From NCBI GenBank assembly GCA_013151255.1, contig JAADIQ010000097.1:1-50092 (forward strand): a stretch of 50,092 nt of DNA. The letters are read 5' to 3'. Of this stretch, positions 8,809-18,021 are shown piece by piece. Under the pieces are notes generated by a model. That model ran no database searches. It was not told the DNA's origin and saw nothing but the letters and a program-made list of their open reading frames with translations. Position 1 is the first letter of the stretch; each line of letters starts with the position of its first letter. The DNA is from Alphaproteobacteria bacterium. GTDB taxonomy: Bacteria; Pseudomonadota; Alphaproteobacteria; Caulobacterales; Parvularculaceae. A program made the position numbers and the translations under genes.

Positions 8809-9186
8809 ATGAAACAAAATTGGAAATCAATCATTGCCGCCCTTGCTGTTTCCAGCGTTGTGAACCTTGGCGGCGTTATTTTCTTTTTCAAACCCATTGC
8901 AGAAGCTGACACCATCAGTGGGCCGCTATTGCATCCGGCTGCTGGATTGTTCGTTTATGTGGTTCTTTCCGTCATGCTTTTCGACTGGATCGCACGACAA
9001 ATTCGCAATGCATATAAAGCTGCTTTTATAATCATTGTTTCCCAATCCATCTTAGTAAATGTCGACTTCGTCTTTAGAGGCGAACGCGGACTGATGACTG
9101 CTGGGGCCAGCACGGTCTTACTTGTGGCGACATGGTTTAGCGTGGCTTATGCCTATTCCTTATTTGCTCACTACAAAGAACATTAA
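8809..9186 (+). CDS. Small integral membrane protein of unknown function
   Basis: A 125-residue hydrophobic protein with four predicted transmembrane segments: about residues 7-27, 42-59, 67-87 and 99-118. I do not recognise a family. The ATG at 8809 (MKQNWKS) has TGAGG upstream at suitable spacing; an in-frame ATG at 8782 would add nine residues unlike a membrane start. It is monocistronic, divergent from tetR and convergent with the ELM1-family gene. Its base composition is slightly more AT-rich than its neighbours. Confidence 0.7.
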   Translation: MKQNWKSIIAALAVSSVVNLGGVIFFFKPIAEADTISGPLLHPAAGLFVYVVLSVMLFDWIARQIRNAYKAAFIIIVSQSILVNVDFVFRGERGLMTAGASTVLLVATWFSVAYAYSLFAHYKEH

Positions 9187-9282
9187 GGGCATCGCCTGGT
9201 TCAACCGCAGTTTGCGGGTTGCTGGTGGAATACGGTAATTTTCTTCGTGATGTCTCCTAACCTGCAAAACTGGGCATTACGG

Positions 9283-10278
9283 CTAAGCCGCCCCGTCCTT
9301 CAAGCGCCGCCTGATCTCCGCAACAATCTCTGCCGTCGCATCGATAGGCGCAGCGGCGAAGGCCTCTACCTCGCCGGCGAGCGGTCGCACAGCGCCCAGG
9401 CCCTCAAGCTGGTCGACGAACCAGCCGAGCTTTCTGGCCAGCCCCGGCGGACGCCAGGCATAGACCGCAGCGCTCGTCGCCACCGCCTCGCTCATCATAT
9501 TGTGGGAATCGGCGGTGACTATAAGTGCGCTGGCGTTCGCCAAAATGTCAATATACGGATTATCGCCGACGCCGTCCCAGACAAAAACATCCGGCCCGGC
9601 GACAGCCTCAGTAACTGCGCGCAACAACTCCGCGGGCGTCCGCCGCGACGCAACCACCGCCAGCGAAGCGAAATTGTTCTTTGCGGCGAGAATTTTTTGC
9701 GTGAGATCGGCCGTCGCACGGGCGTCAAAATGCGCGCCGCCGCTGGGCCCGCCAAGCACCACCCCGAGCATTGGTTTCGGCAATTTTGCAATCATCGGCG
9801 CCGGATTTTCCCGCGCCTTAGTTAGCTTTGCGGCAAGGCCATGGGGCGAGGTTAGTGTCGAGACCACATTCGCGCCGCTTAGCCGGTCATGCATGGGCGC
9901 CCAAATCAGGTCCGCATGGCGCGGCGCAATGCGCGGGTCTTTCATGATCACCACAAATGTTTTGCCCCCACTGGCGCGTTTGACCGCGCGGGCATAGGGG
10001 ATCGCGCGCCGGCCCGATGTGATCAGCAGATCGGGGAAGGGCGGGGTGATGGGGCTATCCGGCCTGTGCGACGCGTCACGCGGATCCATCGGCCCCCATG
10101 GCGCCAGCCAATGCCAGGGCCAGCGCGGCGCAATCACGCGTTTTTCAAAATCCGCCGACAACGCCCCCGCCACCGCCAGACATTGGACATCGTCGCCGAT
10201 TTTGCCATCGGTCAGCACCCAGAGGCTCAAAATCTGCCCCGAAAAAGGGGCGTCAGAGGATGCAGCGCTGGCGTTCAA
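9283..10278 (-). CDS. ELM1-family protein (bacterial DUF1022)
   Basis: A 331-residue protein of the family named after the plant mitochondrial fission protein ELM1, widespread in Alphaproteobacteria. Characteristic segments are WVLTDGKIGDDVQCLAVAGAL near the N-terminus, DLLITSGRRAIPYARAVKR, GGPSGGAHF and VTADSHNMMSEAVATSAAVY. The fold resembles GT-B glycosyltransferases. The bacterial function is not established; links to the cell envelope are speculative. It is transcribed away from glnA, with a 269-base intergenic region between them. Confidence 0.85.
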   Translation of the reverse strand: MNASAASSDAPFSGQILSLWVLTDGKIGDDVQCLAVAGALSADFEKRVIAPRWPWHWLAPWGPMDPRDASHRPDSPITPPFPDLLITSGRRAIPYARAVKRASGGKTFVVIMKDPRIAPRHADLIWAPMHDRLSGANVVSTLTSPHGLAAKLTKARENPAPMIAKLPKPMLGVVLGGPSGGAHFDARATADLTQKILAAKNNFASLAVVASRRTPAELLRAVTEAVAGPDVFVWDGVGDNPYIDILANASALIVTADSHNMMSEAVATSAAVYAWRPPGLARKLGWFVDQLEGLGAVRPLAGEVEAFAAAPIDATAEIVAEIRRRLKDGAA

Positions 10279-10547
10279 ATGTCGTCTCCGTGTTTCTTAC
10301 CCGGTAAAGCCGGCCGCAATCTGGAACAAGCCATCCCCATCAGCCAGCCTCTATCGCGCAATTATATTGCGGAAAGTTAGAGTATTCAGTCAAAGCACGT
10401 TCATTCTTGTTGCAGTGCAATATTTTTGCTTGCCTCCTCGTCCAAATTTTGCGCATCCTTAATTCCGGTCGCTGCGCTACCGGGGCATTCATGAGCGCCG
10501 AAAGCGGGATGATCGCACGATTGAACCCTTGAAGGAGCATGCCCCCG

Positions 10548-11954
10548 ATGAGCGCAGACGCAGTTTTAAAAAAAATCAAAGACGAAAATATCAAATTCGT
10601 CGATCTTCGATTTACCGACCCCAGGGGCAAATGGCACCATGTCACCTTCGACCAGTCGATGGTCGATGAGGACTTTTTCTCCGAAGGCTCGATGTTTGAC
10701 GGCTCGTCGATCAATGGCTGGAAGGCGATCAACGAATCCGACATGGTGCTGGCGCCGGATGCGGCGACCGCGGTGCTTGACCCTTTCTTTGCGCAGTCGA
10801 CGCTGGCGATGTTCTGCGATGTGCTGGAGCCGTCCACCGGCCAGCCCTATGGCCGCGATCCGCGCACCACGGCCAAGGCGGCCGAAGCCTATCTCGCCTC
10901 TTCCGGCATTGGCGATGCAGCGTTCTTTGGCCCGGAGGCGGAATTTTTCATCTTCGACGATGTCCGCTGGTCAACCGAACAAAACCGCATCGGCTTTGCG
11001 GTGGATTCGGCGGAAGGGCCTTATAATACGCCCACGGATTATGAAGGCGGCAATTTGGGCCACCGCCCCGGCGCCAAGGGCGGGTATTTCCCGGTGCCGC
11101 CGGTCGACGGCGCCCAGGACATGCGTTCGGAAATGCTGAGCGTGATGAACGAGATGGGGATTGAGCCGGAAAAGCATCACCATGAAGTCGCGCCCTCGCA
11201 GCACGAATTGGGAATGCGGTTTTCATCGCTGACGACCATGGCCGACCGGATGCAGATTTATAAATATATCGTCCATCAGGTCGCCGCCGGCTACGGCAAT
11301 ACCGCAACCTTTATGCCCAAGCCGATTTATGGCGATAATGGTTCGGGCATGCATGTTCACCAGTCGATCTGGAAAGACGGGCAGCCGCTTTTCGCCGGCG
11401 ACCGTTATGCTGACCTGTCTGAGATGTGCCTTCACTATATTGGCGGCGTCATCAAACACGCCAGAGCCATCAACGCCTTCGCCAATGCGACCACCAACTC
11501 ATATAAGCGCCTGGTGCCGGGATTTGAGGCGCCGGTGCTGCTGGCGTATTCGGCGCGCAACCGCTCGGCCTCGGTGCGTATTCCGTGGGTCTCGTCGCCG
11601 AAAGGAAAACGCATCGAGACGCGCTTCCCGGATGCGGCCGGCAATCCTTACCTCACCTTCTCAGCGCTCCTGATGGCCGGGCTGGACGGGATTGAGAACA
11701 AAATCCATCCCGGCGATCCCATGGACAAGGACCTTTACGACTTGCCGCCGGAAGAACTCAAAGACATCCCGACCGTCTGCGCATCCTTGCGCGATGCGCT
11801 CACCTCGCTTGATGCAGACCGCGCGTTCCTGAAAAAAGGCAACGTCTTTAACGACGACCAGATTGACGCCTATATCGATTTAAAATCGGAAGAAGTCACG
11901 CGGTTTGAATCAACCCCGCATCCGGTCGAGTTCGACATGTATTACTCTTCATAA
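10548..11954 (+). CDS. glnA: Glutamine synthetase type I
   Basis: Makes glutamine from glutamate, ammonia and ATP as a dodecamer. The beta-grasp segment [12 protein letters not shown], the catalytic-domain motifs [11 protein letters not shown] and [15 protein letters not shown], the [10 protein letters not shown] loop and the adenylylation site DLYDLPPEE (Tyr near residue 398) are all present, so GlnE control is expected. From the ATG at 10548 the product is 468 residues, matching GlnA-I. GAAGGAG lies 10 bases upstream of this ATG; the ATG at 10539 is only one base from that box and is less likely. It is monocistronic with a strong terminator. Confidence 0.97.
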   Translation: MSADAVLKKIKDENIKFVDLRFTDPRGKWHHVTFDQSMVDEDFFSEGSMFDGSSINGWKAINESDMVLAPDAATAVLDPFFAQSTLAMFCDVLEPSTGQPYGRDPRTTAKAAEAYLASSGIGDAAFFGPEAEFFIFDDVRWSTEQNRIGFAVDSAEGPYNTPTDYEGGNLGHRPGAKGGYFPVPPVDGAQDMRSEMLSVMNEMGIEPEKHHHEVAPSQHELGMRFSSLTTMADRMQIYKYIVHQVAAGYGNTATFMPKPIYGDNGSGMHVHQSIWKDGQPLFAGDRYADLSEMCLHYIGGVIKHARAINAFANATTNSYKRLVPGFEAPVLLAYSARNRSASVRIPWVSSPKGKRIETRFPDAAGNPYLTFSALLMAGLDGIENKIHPGDPMDKDLYDLPPEELKDIPTVCASLRDALTSLDADRAFLKKGNVFNDDQIDAYIDLKSEEVTRFESTPHPVEFDMYYSS

Positions 11955-11977
11955 CGCGCAGTCATGTATTTGTGGAA

Positions 11978-12006
11978 AGGCCGGGCTTGGCGCCCGGCCT
12001 TTTTTT
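11978..12006 (+). terminator. Rho-independent terminator of glnA
   Basis: Arms AGGCCGGGC / GCCCGGCCT around a 5-base loop, followed by TTTTTT. It begins 24 bases after the glnA stop codon. Its T-run touches the stop codon of the convergent hydroxylase gene. Confidence 0.93.
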
Positions 12007-12844
12007 ATGCAAGTTTTGAGATGTCGATGATCGCCCGCACCGCCGAGCCATCCAGCGGTTTGCGCACCGCTGCGGCAAACTTCTCATGATAGAGCGGGTG
12101 CTCGGTCTGCATCAGCCGGTCCCACCAGGTGAAGTACAGCCCATAGTTCCAGCCGGCTTGCGCGTGGTGCAAGTCGTGGTGGGTGACGCTGGTCATCCAG
12201 TCGAGCACCGGCCGGCCATTGCGCCAGCTCGGCATCAGCTCATAGCCGCAATGGCCAATCGCGTTGCGCAACATCATGTGGACGAGGAAGACGAAGATCG
12301 CCGGTCCGGACGAGGCGATCAGCGTCACGGCAAGCGGCAAGAACAGCGCATTGATGAGCGCCTCACCGGTATTGAAGGAATAGGCCGTCCACGGGCTCGG
12401 ATTATGCGACTTGTGATGCAGACGATGGACGCGCCGGAACAGCCTTGGGTGATGGATCAGCCGGTGGGTCCAGTAGAACCACGCGTCATGCAGGACGATC
12501 AACGCTGCGACATTGAAAAAGAAATATCCCCAACCGCGCGCGTCAAGTCCGGCGTCAATGCGGATATATCCGGCCTGAACCGCCAGCACTGTGCAGGAGC
12601 CGACAAAGGCGAAGATCGCCACCGTGCGTATCGAGGCCCAGAACTCGCGGGCCATCTGCGCGCCGTCGGGGCTATCGCCGCGTATTTTCCGTCCCGCAAG
12701 CGCTGTTGCGAGCAGCATATTGACGATGAGATAAACCCCGCCAGCGCCGACAAGATAGCGCAACAGATCGCCCGGAAAGACAGCGAGATAGGTTATGCTG
12801 AACGACTGGGCGATGACGGTGAGAACCGATAGCGGGTATTCCAT
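12005..12844 (-). CDS. Sterol desaturase / fatty acid hydroxylase superfamily membrane protein
   Basis: A 279-residue di-iron membrane enzyme. The histidine boxes are HDAWFYWTHRLIHH (HxxxxH then HH, about residues 119-132), HRLHHKSHNP (about 136-145) and a third cluster HHDLHHAQ (about 219-226). Four or more membrane helices surround them. The superfamily hydroxylates or desaturates lipids (sterols, carotenoids, fatty acids, ether lipids); the substrate cannot be read here. An AraC-type regulator is encoded upstream on the same strand, 117 bases away, and may control it. Confidence 0.88.
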   Translation of the reverse strand: MEYPLSVLTVIAQSFSITYLAVFPGDLLRYLVGAGGVYLIVNMLLATALAGRKIRGDSPDGAQMAREFWASIRTVAIFAFVGSCTVLAVQAGYIRIDAGLDARGWGYFFFNVAALIVLHDAWFYWTHRLIHHPRLFRRVHRLHHKSHNPSPWTAYSFNTGEALINALFLPLAVTLIASSGPAIFVFLVHMMLRNAIGHCGYELMPSWRNGRPVLDWMTSVTHHDLHHAQAGWNYGLYFTWWDRLMQTEHPLYHEKFAAAVRKPLDGSAVRAIIDISKLA

Positions 12845-12961
12845 TAGCAGGGTCTCCTTTGCTGATCCCGCTGCGAATGAATAGATTTGCGCGCTGGAAT
12901 TCTCTGCAAAGCTGAACGTCTTTGCGCTTTTTCGAAAATGACGAGAGATTTTCAGACTTGG

Positions 12962-14020
12962 TTAGTCTGCATCCAGCATGTCTTTGCGAAATTCCGTCGG
13001 GGTTTTGCCGGTAGCGTTTTTGAACGCGCGGTTGAACGGCGCGATGGAGCCATAGCCAAGATCAAGCGCGATTTGCAGCACTTGCCTGCGCGCATTGGCC
13101 GGATCGCCAAGCAGGCGCTTGGCGTCGTCGATCCGGCGCTGGTTTAAAAACGCCGAGAAGTTTCTAAAACCGAGCCCGCCATTGATGAGCTTTCTAAGCT
13201 GGTGCTCAGGCACGCCAACCTTTTCGGCCAGCACAGCGACCGTGAGCCTTTCCTGGCGGTAGACGCCGTCGGCCATCAGCGCCTCCAGGCGCTCAAACGC
13301 CGGCCGGTCGGCGGCGCTGATCAATGACGCCGCATCCGGCGCGGCGGCGCCCTCCAGCGGTTTGGCTTCAGCAAACAAGGCCTCGCGCGATGTCAATATC
13401 CATACGCCGAAAACCATATTCATCGTGAAGACCGACGCGGCGTGAAAAATAAACAGAAGCTGCGGAATGGCGTAAAGGCTCGAAATCAAATCCGCCGCCG
13501 CCACGCCAATGCCGAAAAGAGCAATAATGATCGCAATCACAAACCGAAACCGCCGGCGCGGATCGACCAGATCGTCGCCGGCATTAACAATCGCGATGCG
13601 AAACACATCAGCGAACAGGACCGCGTTAAGCCCAAGATGAATATAAAGCAGCGTTGATGAGACAAGACTGTTTGCAATCATCGCACGCAAGCCAAACAGG
13701 CCCAGCAACACAATCAGCGGCGCCACCCGCCACCACCGCCAGCGGAAATTATCGTCAAACAACGCCGCCGCAAACCACCAGAAAAACACCGTCGCAGCGA
13801 TGGCGAAGATGACACCGACAACCATAAATGGGCCAAATAGCGGCGCCAACGCAGCGCCCGAGACCAACACGTAAACGCCGATTGAAAACGAAAACAACGC
13901 GCCAAGCAGTTTTACACGCGTGCGCGCCTCGTCGCTGACAAGCACCAGCGCCAAAAGAAACGAAATGCCGGCCGCGCCGCCGCGCAGGGCTATTTCAAGA
14001 ATGTCGCCTTGATCAAACAT
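12962..14020 (-). CDS. AraC-family regulator with an N-terminal membrane domain
   Basis: A 352-residue protein. About seven hydrophobic segments fill residues 10-215 (for example GAAGISFLLALVLV and VVGVIFAIAATVFFWWFAAAL). A C-terminal AraC/HTH_18 domain (about residues 245-350) contains LTVAVLAEKVGVPEHQLRK and the second helix-turn-helix QIALDLGYGSIAPFNRAFK. This is the arrangement of membrane-bound AraC regulators that probably sense an envelope or lipid signal. It lies directly upstream of the fatty acid hydroxylase gene in the same direction, a likely regulator-target pair (inference). Confidence 0.88.
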   Translation of the reverse strand: MFDQGDILEIALRGGAAGISFLLALVLVSDEARTRVKLLGALFSFSIGVYVLVSGAALAPLFGPFMVVGVIFAIAATVFFWWFAAALFDDNFRWRWWRVAPLIVLLGLFGLRAMIANSLVSSTLLYIHLGLNAVLFADVFRIAIVNAGDDLVDPRRRFRFVIAIIIALFGIGVAAADLISSLYAIPQLLFIFHAASVFTMNMVFGVWILTSREALFAEAKPLEGAAAPDAASLISAADRPAFERLEALMADGVYRQERLTVAVLAEKVGVPEHQLRKLINGGLGFRNFSAFLNQRRIDDAKRLLGDPANARRQVLQIALDLGYGSIAPFNRAFKNATGKTPTEFRKDMLDAD

Positions 14021-14112
14021 CGGCGCGAACGCTGCTGTGCGCCTTGCCTTCTGTCAACGTCCGGTGCGGCGAAACCCCCTTATTTTGCGGGCGGTTGACG
14101 GCGGGAAAATAT

Positions 14113-14134
14113 CATGTAACTTGCAGGTTACATG
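14113..14134. promoter_or_regulatory. Probable ArsR-type operator
   Basis: Near-perfect 22-bp palindrome: arms CATGTAAC and GTTACATG around TTGCAG, with TGCA itself symmetric, so only one base pair breaks the symmetry. It ends on the first possible ATG of the arsR gene, where a bound repressor would block transcription initiation or early elongation. Confidence 0.75.
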
Positions 14135-14149
14135 TTAGAAAGCCGCGAT

Positions 14150-14506
14150 ATGGACGCCGTATTCCAGGCGCTCGCCCAGCCGAGCCGCAGACGCATGCTC
14201 GACATTATCAAAGACGAACCGGGTATTGGCGTTGGCGCGCTGGCGGGCGCGTTCGATGTCAGCCGCATTGCGGTGATGAAGCATCTGGCCGTCCTGGAGC
14301 AGGCCGGCCTCATCCTTTCGCGAAAGGACGGGCGTGTTCGCAAACTCTATTTCAACGCCGCGCCAATCCAGATGATCCATGAGCGCTGGACAACGCAATA
14401 CAGCGCCTATTGGGCCGGCCAACTCACCCGCATCAAATATCTCGCCGAAGCGCAACACGCCGAACCGGACGCTTCCAAGACGAACGACAAAAGAAAGACA
14501 AAATAA
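14150..14506 (+). CDS. ArsR family winged-helix transcriptional repressor
   Basis: A 118-residue regulator from the ATG at 14150 (MDAVFQALAQPSRRRMLDII, the usual opening of this family); the ATG at 14132 would add six residues and lies inside the palindromic operator. The winged helix covers about residues 10-85 with recognition segment VSRIAVMKHLAVLEQAGL. No metal-binding CxC or histidine site is visible. It therefore belongs to the metal-independent ArsR group that is typically paired with an SRPBCC (AHSA1-like) protein, and such a gene follows one base after the stop. It probably autoregulates this small operon. Confidence 0.9.
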   Translation: MDAVFQALAQPSRRRMLDIIKDEPGIGVGALAGAFDVSRIAVMKHLAVLEQAGLILSRKDGRVRKLYFNAAPIQMIHERWTTQYSAYWAGQLTRIKYLAEAQHAEPDASKTNDKRKTK

Positions 14507-14507
14507 C

Positions 14508-15038
14508 ATGAGCGAAGAAAAATATGCCGAAAAACAAATCTATCGGGTAACGATCAACGCGCCGATCGAGACCGTGTGGTCCGAGCTGATAAAAACCACA
14601 GCGCCGCGGCCGTTTTTCTGGAACTCAAGCTGGGATGCGCGCGATCTGGCGCCCGGAAATAATTACCGCATGGTGTCAAATGGCGGCAAGACCGTCGCGG
14701 TGGTTGGCAAAATTTTGGAAATGGACCCGCCCAACAAGCTGGTGCACAGCTTCCAACTGACGGCGCTGCCTGAGCCTGCTTCCACCGTCACATACACGCT
14801 CAAGCAAACCGGGCAGGGCACGGAATTCTGCCTCATCACTGAAAACATCATTGCCGGATCGAAGAGCGAAAAGTCGATGGCCGATGGCGCGCAATTCATC
14901 GTCAAAAACTTCAAAGCGTTTGTGGAGACCGGCACCGTTACGCTAGGCGCGCGAATGATGCTGGCAATGTTTGCGCTGATGGCGCCAATGACGCCGAAAA
15001 CCATGAGCGCGGAAAACTGGCCGCTTGATCTACAATAG
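14508..15038 (+). CDS. SRPBCC (AHSA1-like) domain protein
   Basis: A 176-residue protein with the helix-grip fold. The opening IYRVTINAPIETVWSELIKT is the typical first strand and helix, and GKILEMDPPNKLVHSF marks the central strands. The fold binds hydrophobic ligands or co-chaperone partners; the ligand here is unknown. The ATG at 14508 lies one base after the arsR stop, so the pair is co-transcribed. ArsR-SRPBCC pairs are common in bacteria, usually as repressor and target. The C-terminal end is methionine- and proline-rich (TLGARMMLAMFALMAPM), somewhat unusual for the family. Confidence 0.85.
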   Translation: MSEEKYAEKQIYRVTINAPIETVWSELIKTTAPRPFFWNSSWDARDLAPGNNYRMVSNGGKTVAVVGKILEMDPPNKLVHSFQLTALPEPASTVTYTLKQTGQGTEFCLITENIIAGSKSEKSMADGAQFIVKNFKAFVETGTVTLGARMMLAMFALMAPMTPKTMSAENWPLDLQ

Positions 15039-15047
15039 GAAAAAACT

Positions 15048-15536
15048 ATGCACCATTCCAAGGCGCCATTTTTTGCGTTGCTCTTTATCGCGGCTTTATC
15101 GGCATGTGCCTCAAGTTACACAAACATACCCGTCCAGGAAACGTATAATGGTTATGATGAACTTCTAGCCGAACAATTGGGGGCTGACGAATATGGTATG
15201 CGGTTATATGTATTTGTTGTCCTGAGCACCGGCCCTGCCATCATAACGGATGAGAACCACCGCAAAGAAATATTTGCTGGTCATTTTTCCAATATGGGAA
15301 GGCTGGCGACAGAAGGCAAATTGGTCCTTGCCGGTCCTTTCATTGAAGGGGGAAAAAAAAGGGGCCTCTACATATTTAACCAAGCAACCATTGAAGAAGC
15401 AGAAGCCCTGGTCAGTACAGACCCCGCAGTCGTAGCCGGTATTTTCACTGCCGAATATACAAAATTTTATGGCTCTGCTGCGTTAGTGGAACTCAACAAG
15501 ATACATAAGAAAATTCAAAAAACAAAAATTGGCTGA
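15048..15536 (+). CDS. YCII-domain lipoprotein
   Basis: A 162-residue protein with a lipoprotein signal (FIAALSAC, lipidated Cys about residue 21). Its YCII-related domain covers about residues 52-145: HRKEIFAGHFSNMGRLATEG, then LVLAGPF and GLYIFNQATIEEAEALVSTDPAV. YCII domains have a ferredoxin-like fold and a putative His-Asp active site. A membrane-anchored version is less common than the cytosolic one. The base composition is more AT-rich than its neighbours. It starts 9 bases after the SRPBCC gene, so it belongs to the same operon. Function unknown. Confidence 0.8.
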   Translation: MHHSKAPFFALLFIAALSACASSYTNIPVQETYNGYDELLAEQLGADEYGMRLYVFVVLSTGPAIITDENHRKEIFAGHFSNMGRLATEGKLVLAGPFIEGGKKRGLYIFNQATIEEAEALVSTDPAVVAGIFTAEYTKFYGSAALVELNKIHKKIQKTKIG

Positions 15537-15556
15537 AGCATTAATGGAAAACTCTA

Positions 15557-16123
15557 ATGGCAAGCTCACCTGAAGATATGGCGAATGCGATGATCGCCAA
15601 CATGAAGGAAAAGACCGGCAAGATGCTGGCGCAATGGATTACGATCGCGAAAAAATCAGGCGAAGAAAAACACGGGGGCATCGTCAAGCATCTGAAAAGC
15701 GAGCATGGCATGACGCATGGCTTCGCTAACCTCGTTGCGCTTAAGACGCTGAAAAGCGATGCAGGCAGCGCTGGCGGCGATGACGCGTTGATCGCCGCAC
15801 AATATGCCGGGCCCAAAGCGGGCCTCAAGCCGATCTATGATGCGCTCATCAAAGTGGCGAAGGCGTGCGGAAAAGATGTCGAAGTCTCGCCGAAGAAAGC
15901 CTATGTCAGCCTACGGCGCAATAAACAATTCGCCATCATCCAGCCATCGACAAAAACACGCCTCGATCTTGGCCTCAACTTCAAAAATCAGCCCGTAGCG
16001 GGCCGGCTTGAAAAATCAGGCAGTTTTAACGCCATGGTCAGCCATCGGGTACGGCTCGAAAAAACAGCGGATGTCGATAAAGATGTTAAGGCTTGGCTGA
16101 AGAAAGCCTATGCGCAAGCCTGA
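15557..16123 (+). CDS. DUF4287 and DUF5655 domain protein
   Basis: A 188-residue cytosolic protein. The N-terminal DUF4287 part spans about residues 5-65 (MIANMKEKTGKMLAQWI, then HGMTHGFANLVAL). A C-terminal DUF5655 part spans about residues 80-186 (IYDALIKVAKACGKDVEVSP, then SLRRNKQFAIIQPSTKTRLDLGL). The second domain is a putative DNA- or nucleotide-interacting fold of unknown role. These two-domain proteins often sit beside SRPBCC and YCII genes, as here. It probably belongs to the arsR operon. Confidence 0.85.
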   Translation: MASSPEDMANAMIANMKEKTGKMLAQWITIAKKSGEEKHGGIVKHLKSEHGMTHGFANLVALKTLKSDAGSAGGDDALIAAQYAGPKAGLKPIYDALIKVAKACGKDVEVSPKKAYVSLRRNKQFAIIQPSTKTRLDLGLNFKNQPVAGRLEKSGSFNAMVSHRVRLEKTADVDKDVKAWLKKAYAQA

Positions 16124-16163
16124 TTATTTTTTAATCTATCTAATAACAAACCGGGAGAGAACG

Positions 16164-16601
16164 ATGTCTGACGCAGTCACAACGAAGCTGCCAGTGTGGT
16201 TTTGGATCGTTGCTATAGTAGCTATTCTTTGGAACTTGATGGGGGTAGCTTCTTACATCAGTACGGTGATGATCAGCCCGGAAGCGATCGCAGCCATGCC
16301 AGAGGCCGAACAGGCGCTTTACAACAATACCCCAATCTGGGCGACCAGCGCATTCGCAATTGCAGTGTTTGCTGGCATTGCCGGCGCCGTGCTTATGGTG
16401 TTGCGAAACTGCTTCGCGCTTCCGGTCTTCGGCTTATCGCTGGCCGGCATCATCATACAAATGTCTTACTGGCTGCTGATGACAAATTCGATCGACGTTT
16501 ACGGGCCTGGCGGCGTCACCATGCCGATCATGGTTATTACTATCGGTGCTTTTCTGGTCTGGTTTTCGAGCATGGCGAAGGCAAAAGGCTGGTTGCGTTA
16601 A
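16164..16601 (+). CDS. Small four-helix membrane protein
   Basis: A 145-residue protein with four predicted helices: about residues 9-34 (LPVWFWIVAIVAILWNLMGV), 63-83, 86-107 and 114-134. The opening and the ISPEAIAAMPEAEQALYNNTP loop recur in a family of uncharacterised proteobacterial membrane proteins that I recognise but cannot name. ATG 16164 has GGGAGAG upstream. It is probably the last gene of the arsR operon. Confidence 0.78.
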   Translation: MSDAVTTKLPVWFWIVAIVAILWNLMGVASYISTVMISPEAIAAMPEAEQALYNNTPIWATSAFAIAVFAGIAGAVLMVLRNCFALPVFGLSLAGIIIQMSYWLLMTNSIDVYGPGGVTMPIMVITIGAFLVWFSSMAKAKGWLR

Positions 16602-16659
16602 ACTGCGGCGCGCCCTTCAAGAGCAAACCTTCGCCCTACCGGAATCGGGGCCGCGCCGC

Positions 16660-17952
16660 CTATCGTTCAAGCGCTTTTGCTGCTTTCGCCTCGCGCATCT
16701 GGTGTGTGATGAAGGCGGGCAGAATCGCCATTTTCGTTTTCGTCTCCAGCCCATCCGCCAAGCGGAAAATATTCTCATAGAAGAACGCCATCACACCGAA
16801 ACCGTTCAGAAGTTTGATAAGATCAATACTTGATGCCGGCCCCAGAATGCCGGGGCCGATGCGCAGCGTCTTTTCCCATGATGGAACCGCTTCAACTGCG
16901 CCGCTCATCAGTCTGTTGGGCGCATCGGGGTCAACACAAAGCGGGCGCGCAATCCCGCAAATATCGCAAGCGCCCGATGAGACCGCTTCCTCCATGCCGG
17001 CGCGGGAGCGAAATCCGCCGGTCACCATGAGCGGCATTTTCGCGACTTTGCGGATTTCCTCCGCATAGGTCAGAAAATACGCCTCGCGGGCGCGGGTCGA
17101 GGCGCGCTTTTCTTCCTCGTAACGCGCATCGATGCCTTCAATATCCATCATCGCCGGCTGCTCGTAAGACCCGCCGGAAACCTCCAGCAAATCGACGCCG
17201 GCGTCGTTCAGCCAGGCTGCAACTTGCAAGCTATCCTCAGGCCCAAAGCCGCCTTTTTGAAAGTCCGACGAGTTGAGCTTGACTGCAATCGGATAGCCCG
17301 CCCCGACATTGGCGCGCACCGCCGCGATCACCCGCATCAGTAACCGCGCACGGTTCTCTAAGCTGCCGCCCCATTCATCTGTGCGCTGATTAACCAGCGG
17401 ATTGAGGAATTCAGACAATAAATAGCCATGCGCTGCATGAACTTGCACGCCGCTAAAGCCGGTCTGTTTGGCGACCGAGGCGGCGTGGACGAACCGGTTG
17501 ACAACATCTTCAATTTCTTCGCCCGACAAGGCGCGCGGGCGCGCGAATGTCCCGCCGGGCAGGCTGATCTCAACGGCGGAAGGCGCCACCGGTTCGGTCG
17601 CGACAATCTTTGGCGACTGGCGCCCGGCATGGGACAGCTGCATCCAGATATCCGCGCCCGCATCGCGCGACGCGCTTGCCCAGGCCGACAAAGCAGCGAG
17701 CTGCGCGTTCGATTGCGGCCCGTCAATCACCACATTGCCCGGCCGCTCCAGATAGCGCCAGTCAACCATGACATTGCCAGTAAGCTGCATCCCCGCGCCG
17801 CCCTCAGCCCAGCGACGATAGAGCGTGACATGGCGCCCAGTGGCGCGGTTATGCGCGTCCGCCAAACCTTCGGTCATCGCCGCCCGGGCGATGCGGTTTT
17901 TAAGAACGGCGCCACATGGCAACGCCAGCGACGTATCAAGAATTCCGGCCAT
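16660..17952 (-). CDS. NADH:flavin oxidoreductase, old yellow enzyme family
   Basis: A 430-residue FMN-dependent TIM barrel that reduces activated C=C bonds using NAD(P)H. Visible motifs are LKNRIARAAMTEG near the N-terminus, QLSHAGRQSPK (about residue 103), VQVHAAHGYLLSEFLNPLVN (about 170-190) and TDEWGGSLENRARLL. The phosphate-binding end shows PLMVTGGFRSRAGMEEAV and CDICGIARPLCVDP. It is a single-domain form without the C-terminal Fe-S/FAD extension of 2,4-dienoyl-CoA reductases. The start at 17952 (MAGILDT) begins at the domain. A copy of a 43-bp repeat lies just upstream. Confidence 0.92.
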   Translation of the reverse strand: MAGILDTSLALPCGAVLKNRIARAAMTEGLADAHNRATGRHVTLYRRWAEGGAGMQLTGNVMVDWRYLERPGNVVIDGPQSNAQLAALSAWASASRDAGADIWMQLSHAGRQSPKIVATEPVAPSAVEISLPGGTFARPRALSGEEIEDVVNRFVHAASVAKQTGFSGVQVHAAHGYLLSEFLNPLVNQRTDEWGGSLENRARLLMRVIAAVRANVGAGYPIAVKLNSSDFQKGGFGPEDSLQVAAWLNDAGVDLLEVSGGSYEQPAMMDIEGIDARYEEEKRASTRAREAYFLTYAEEIRKVAKMPLMVTGGFRSRAGMEEAVSSGACDICGIARPLCVDPDAPNRLMSGAVEAVPSWEKTLRIGPGILGPASSIDLIKLLNGFGVMAFFYENIFRLADGLETKTKMAILPAFITHQMREAKAAKALER

Positions 17953-17978
17953 CGATTGTTTTCCCTGTTGGCAAGCAG

Positions 17979-18021
17979 CGCAAACCTCCCATGTTCGCCG
18001 AGCATGAGCAACGCTTGCGCA
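17979..18021. repeat. 43-bp direct repeat, copy A
   Basis: Begins CGCAAACCTCCCAT and ends AATGCTTGCGCA or AACGCTTGCGCA; copies A and B (19923-19965) differ at 4 of 43 positions and have the same orientation. They bracket the frameshifted cytochrome/barrel gene. A perfect GGCGGGCA/TGCCCGCC hairpin lies nearby at 18131-18148, and a degenerate version (GGCGGCAAATGCCCGC) sits just before copy B, so both may be parts of a larger dispersed intergenic element. Confidence 0.8.

Noticed and set aside
10395..10445. Possible sigma-54 promoter upstream of glnA (GTGCA...TTGCT)
   Set aside because: The GG/GC doublets with the required spacing are not present, so the resemblance is too weak to report as a site.
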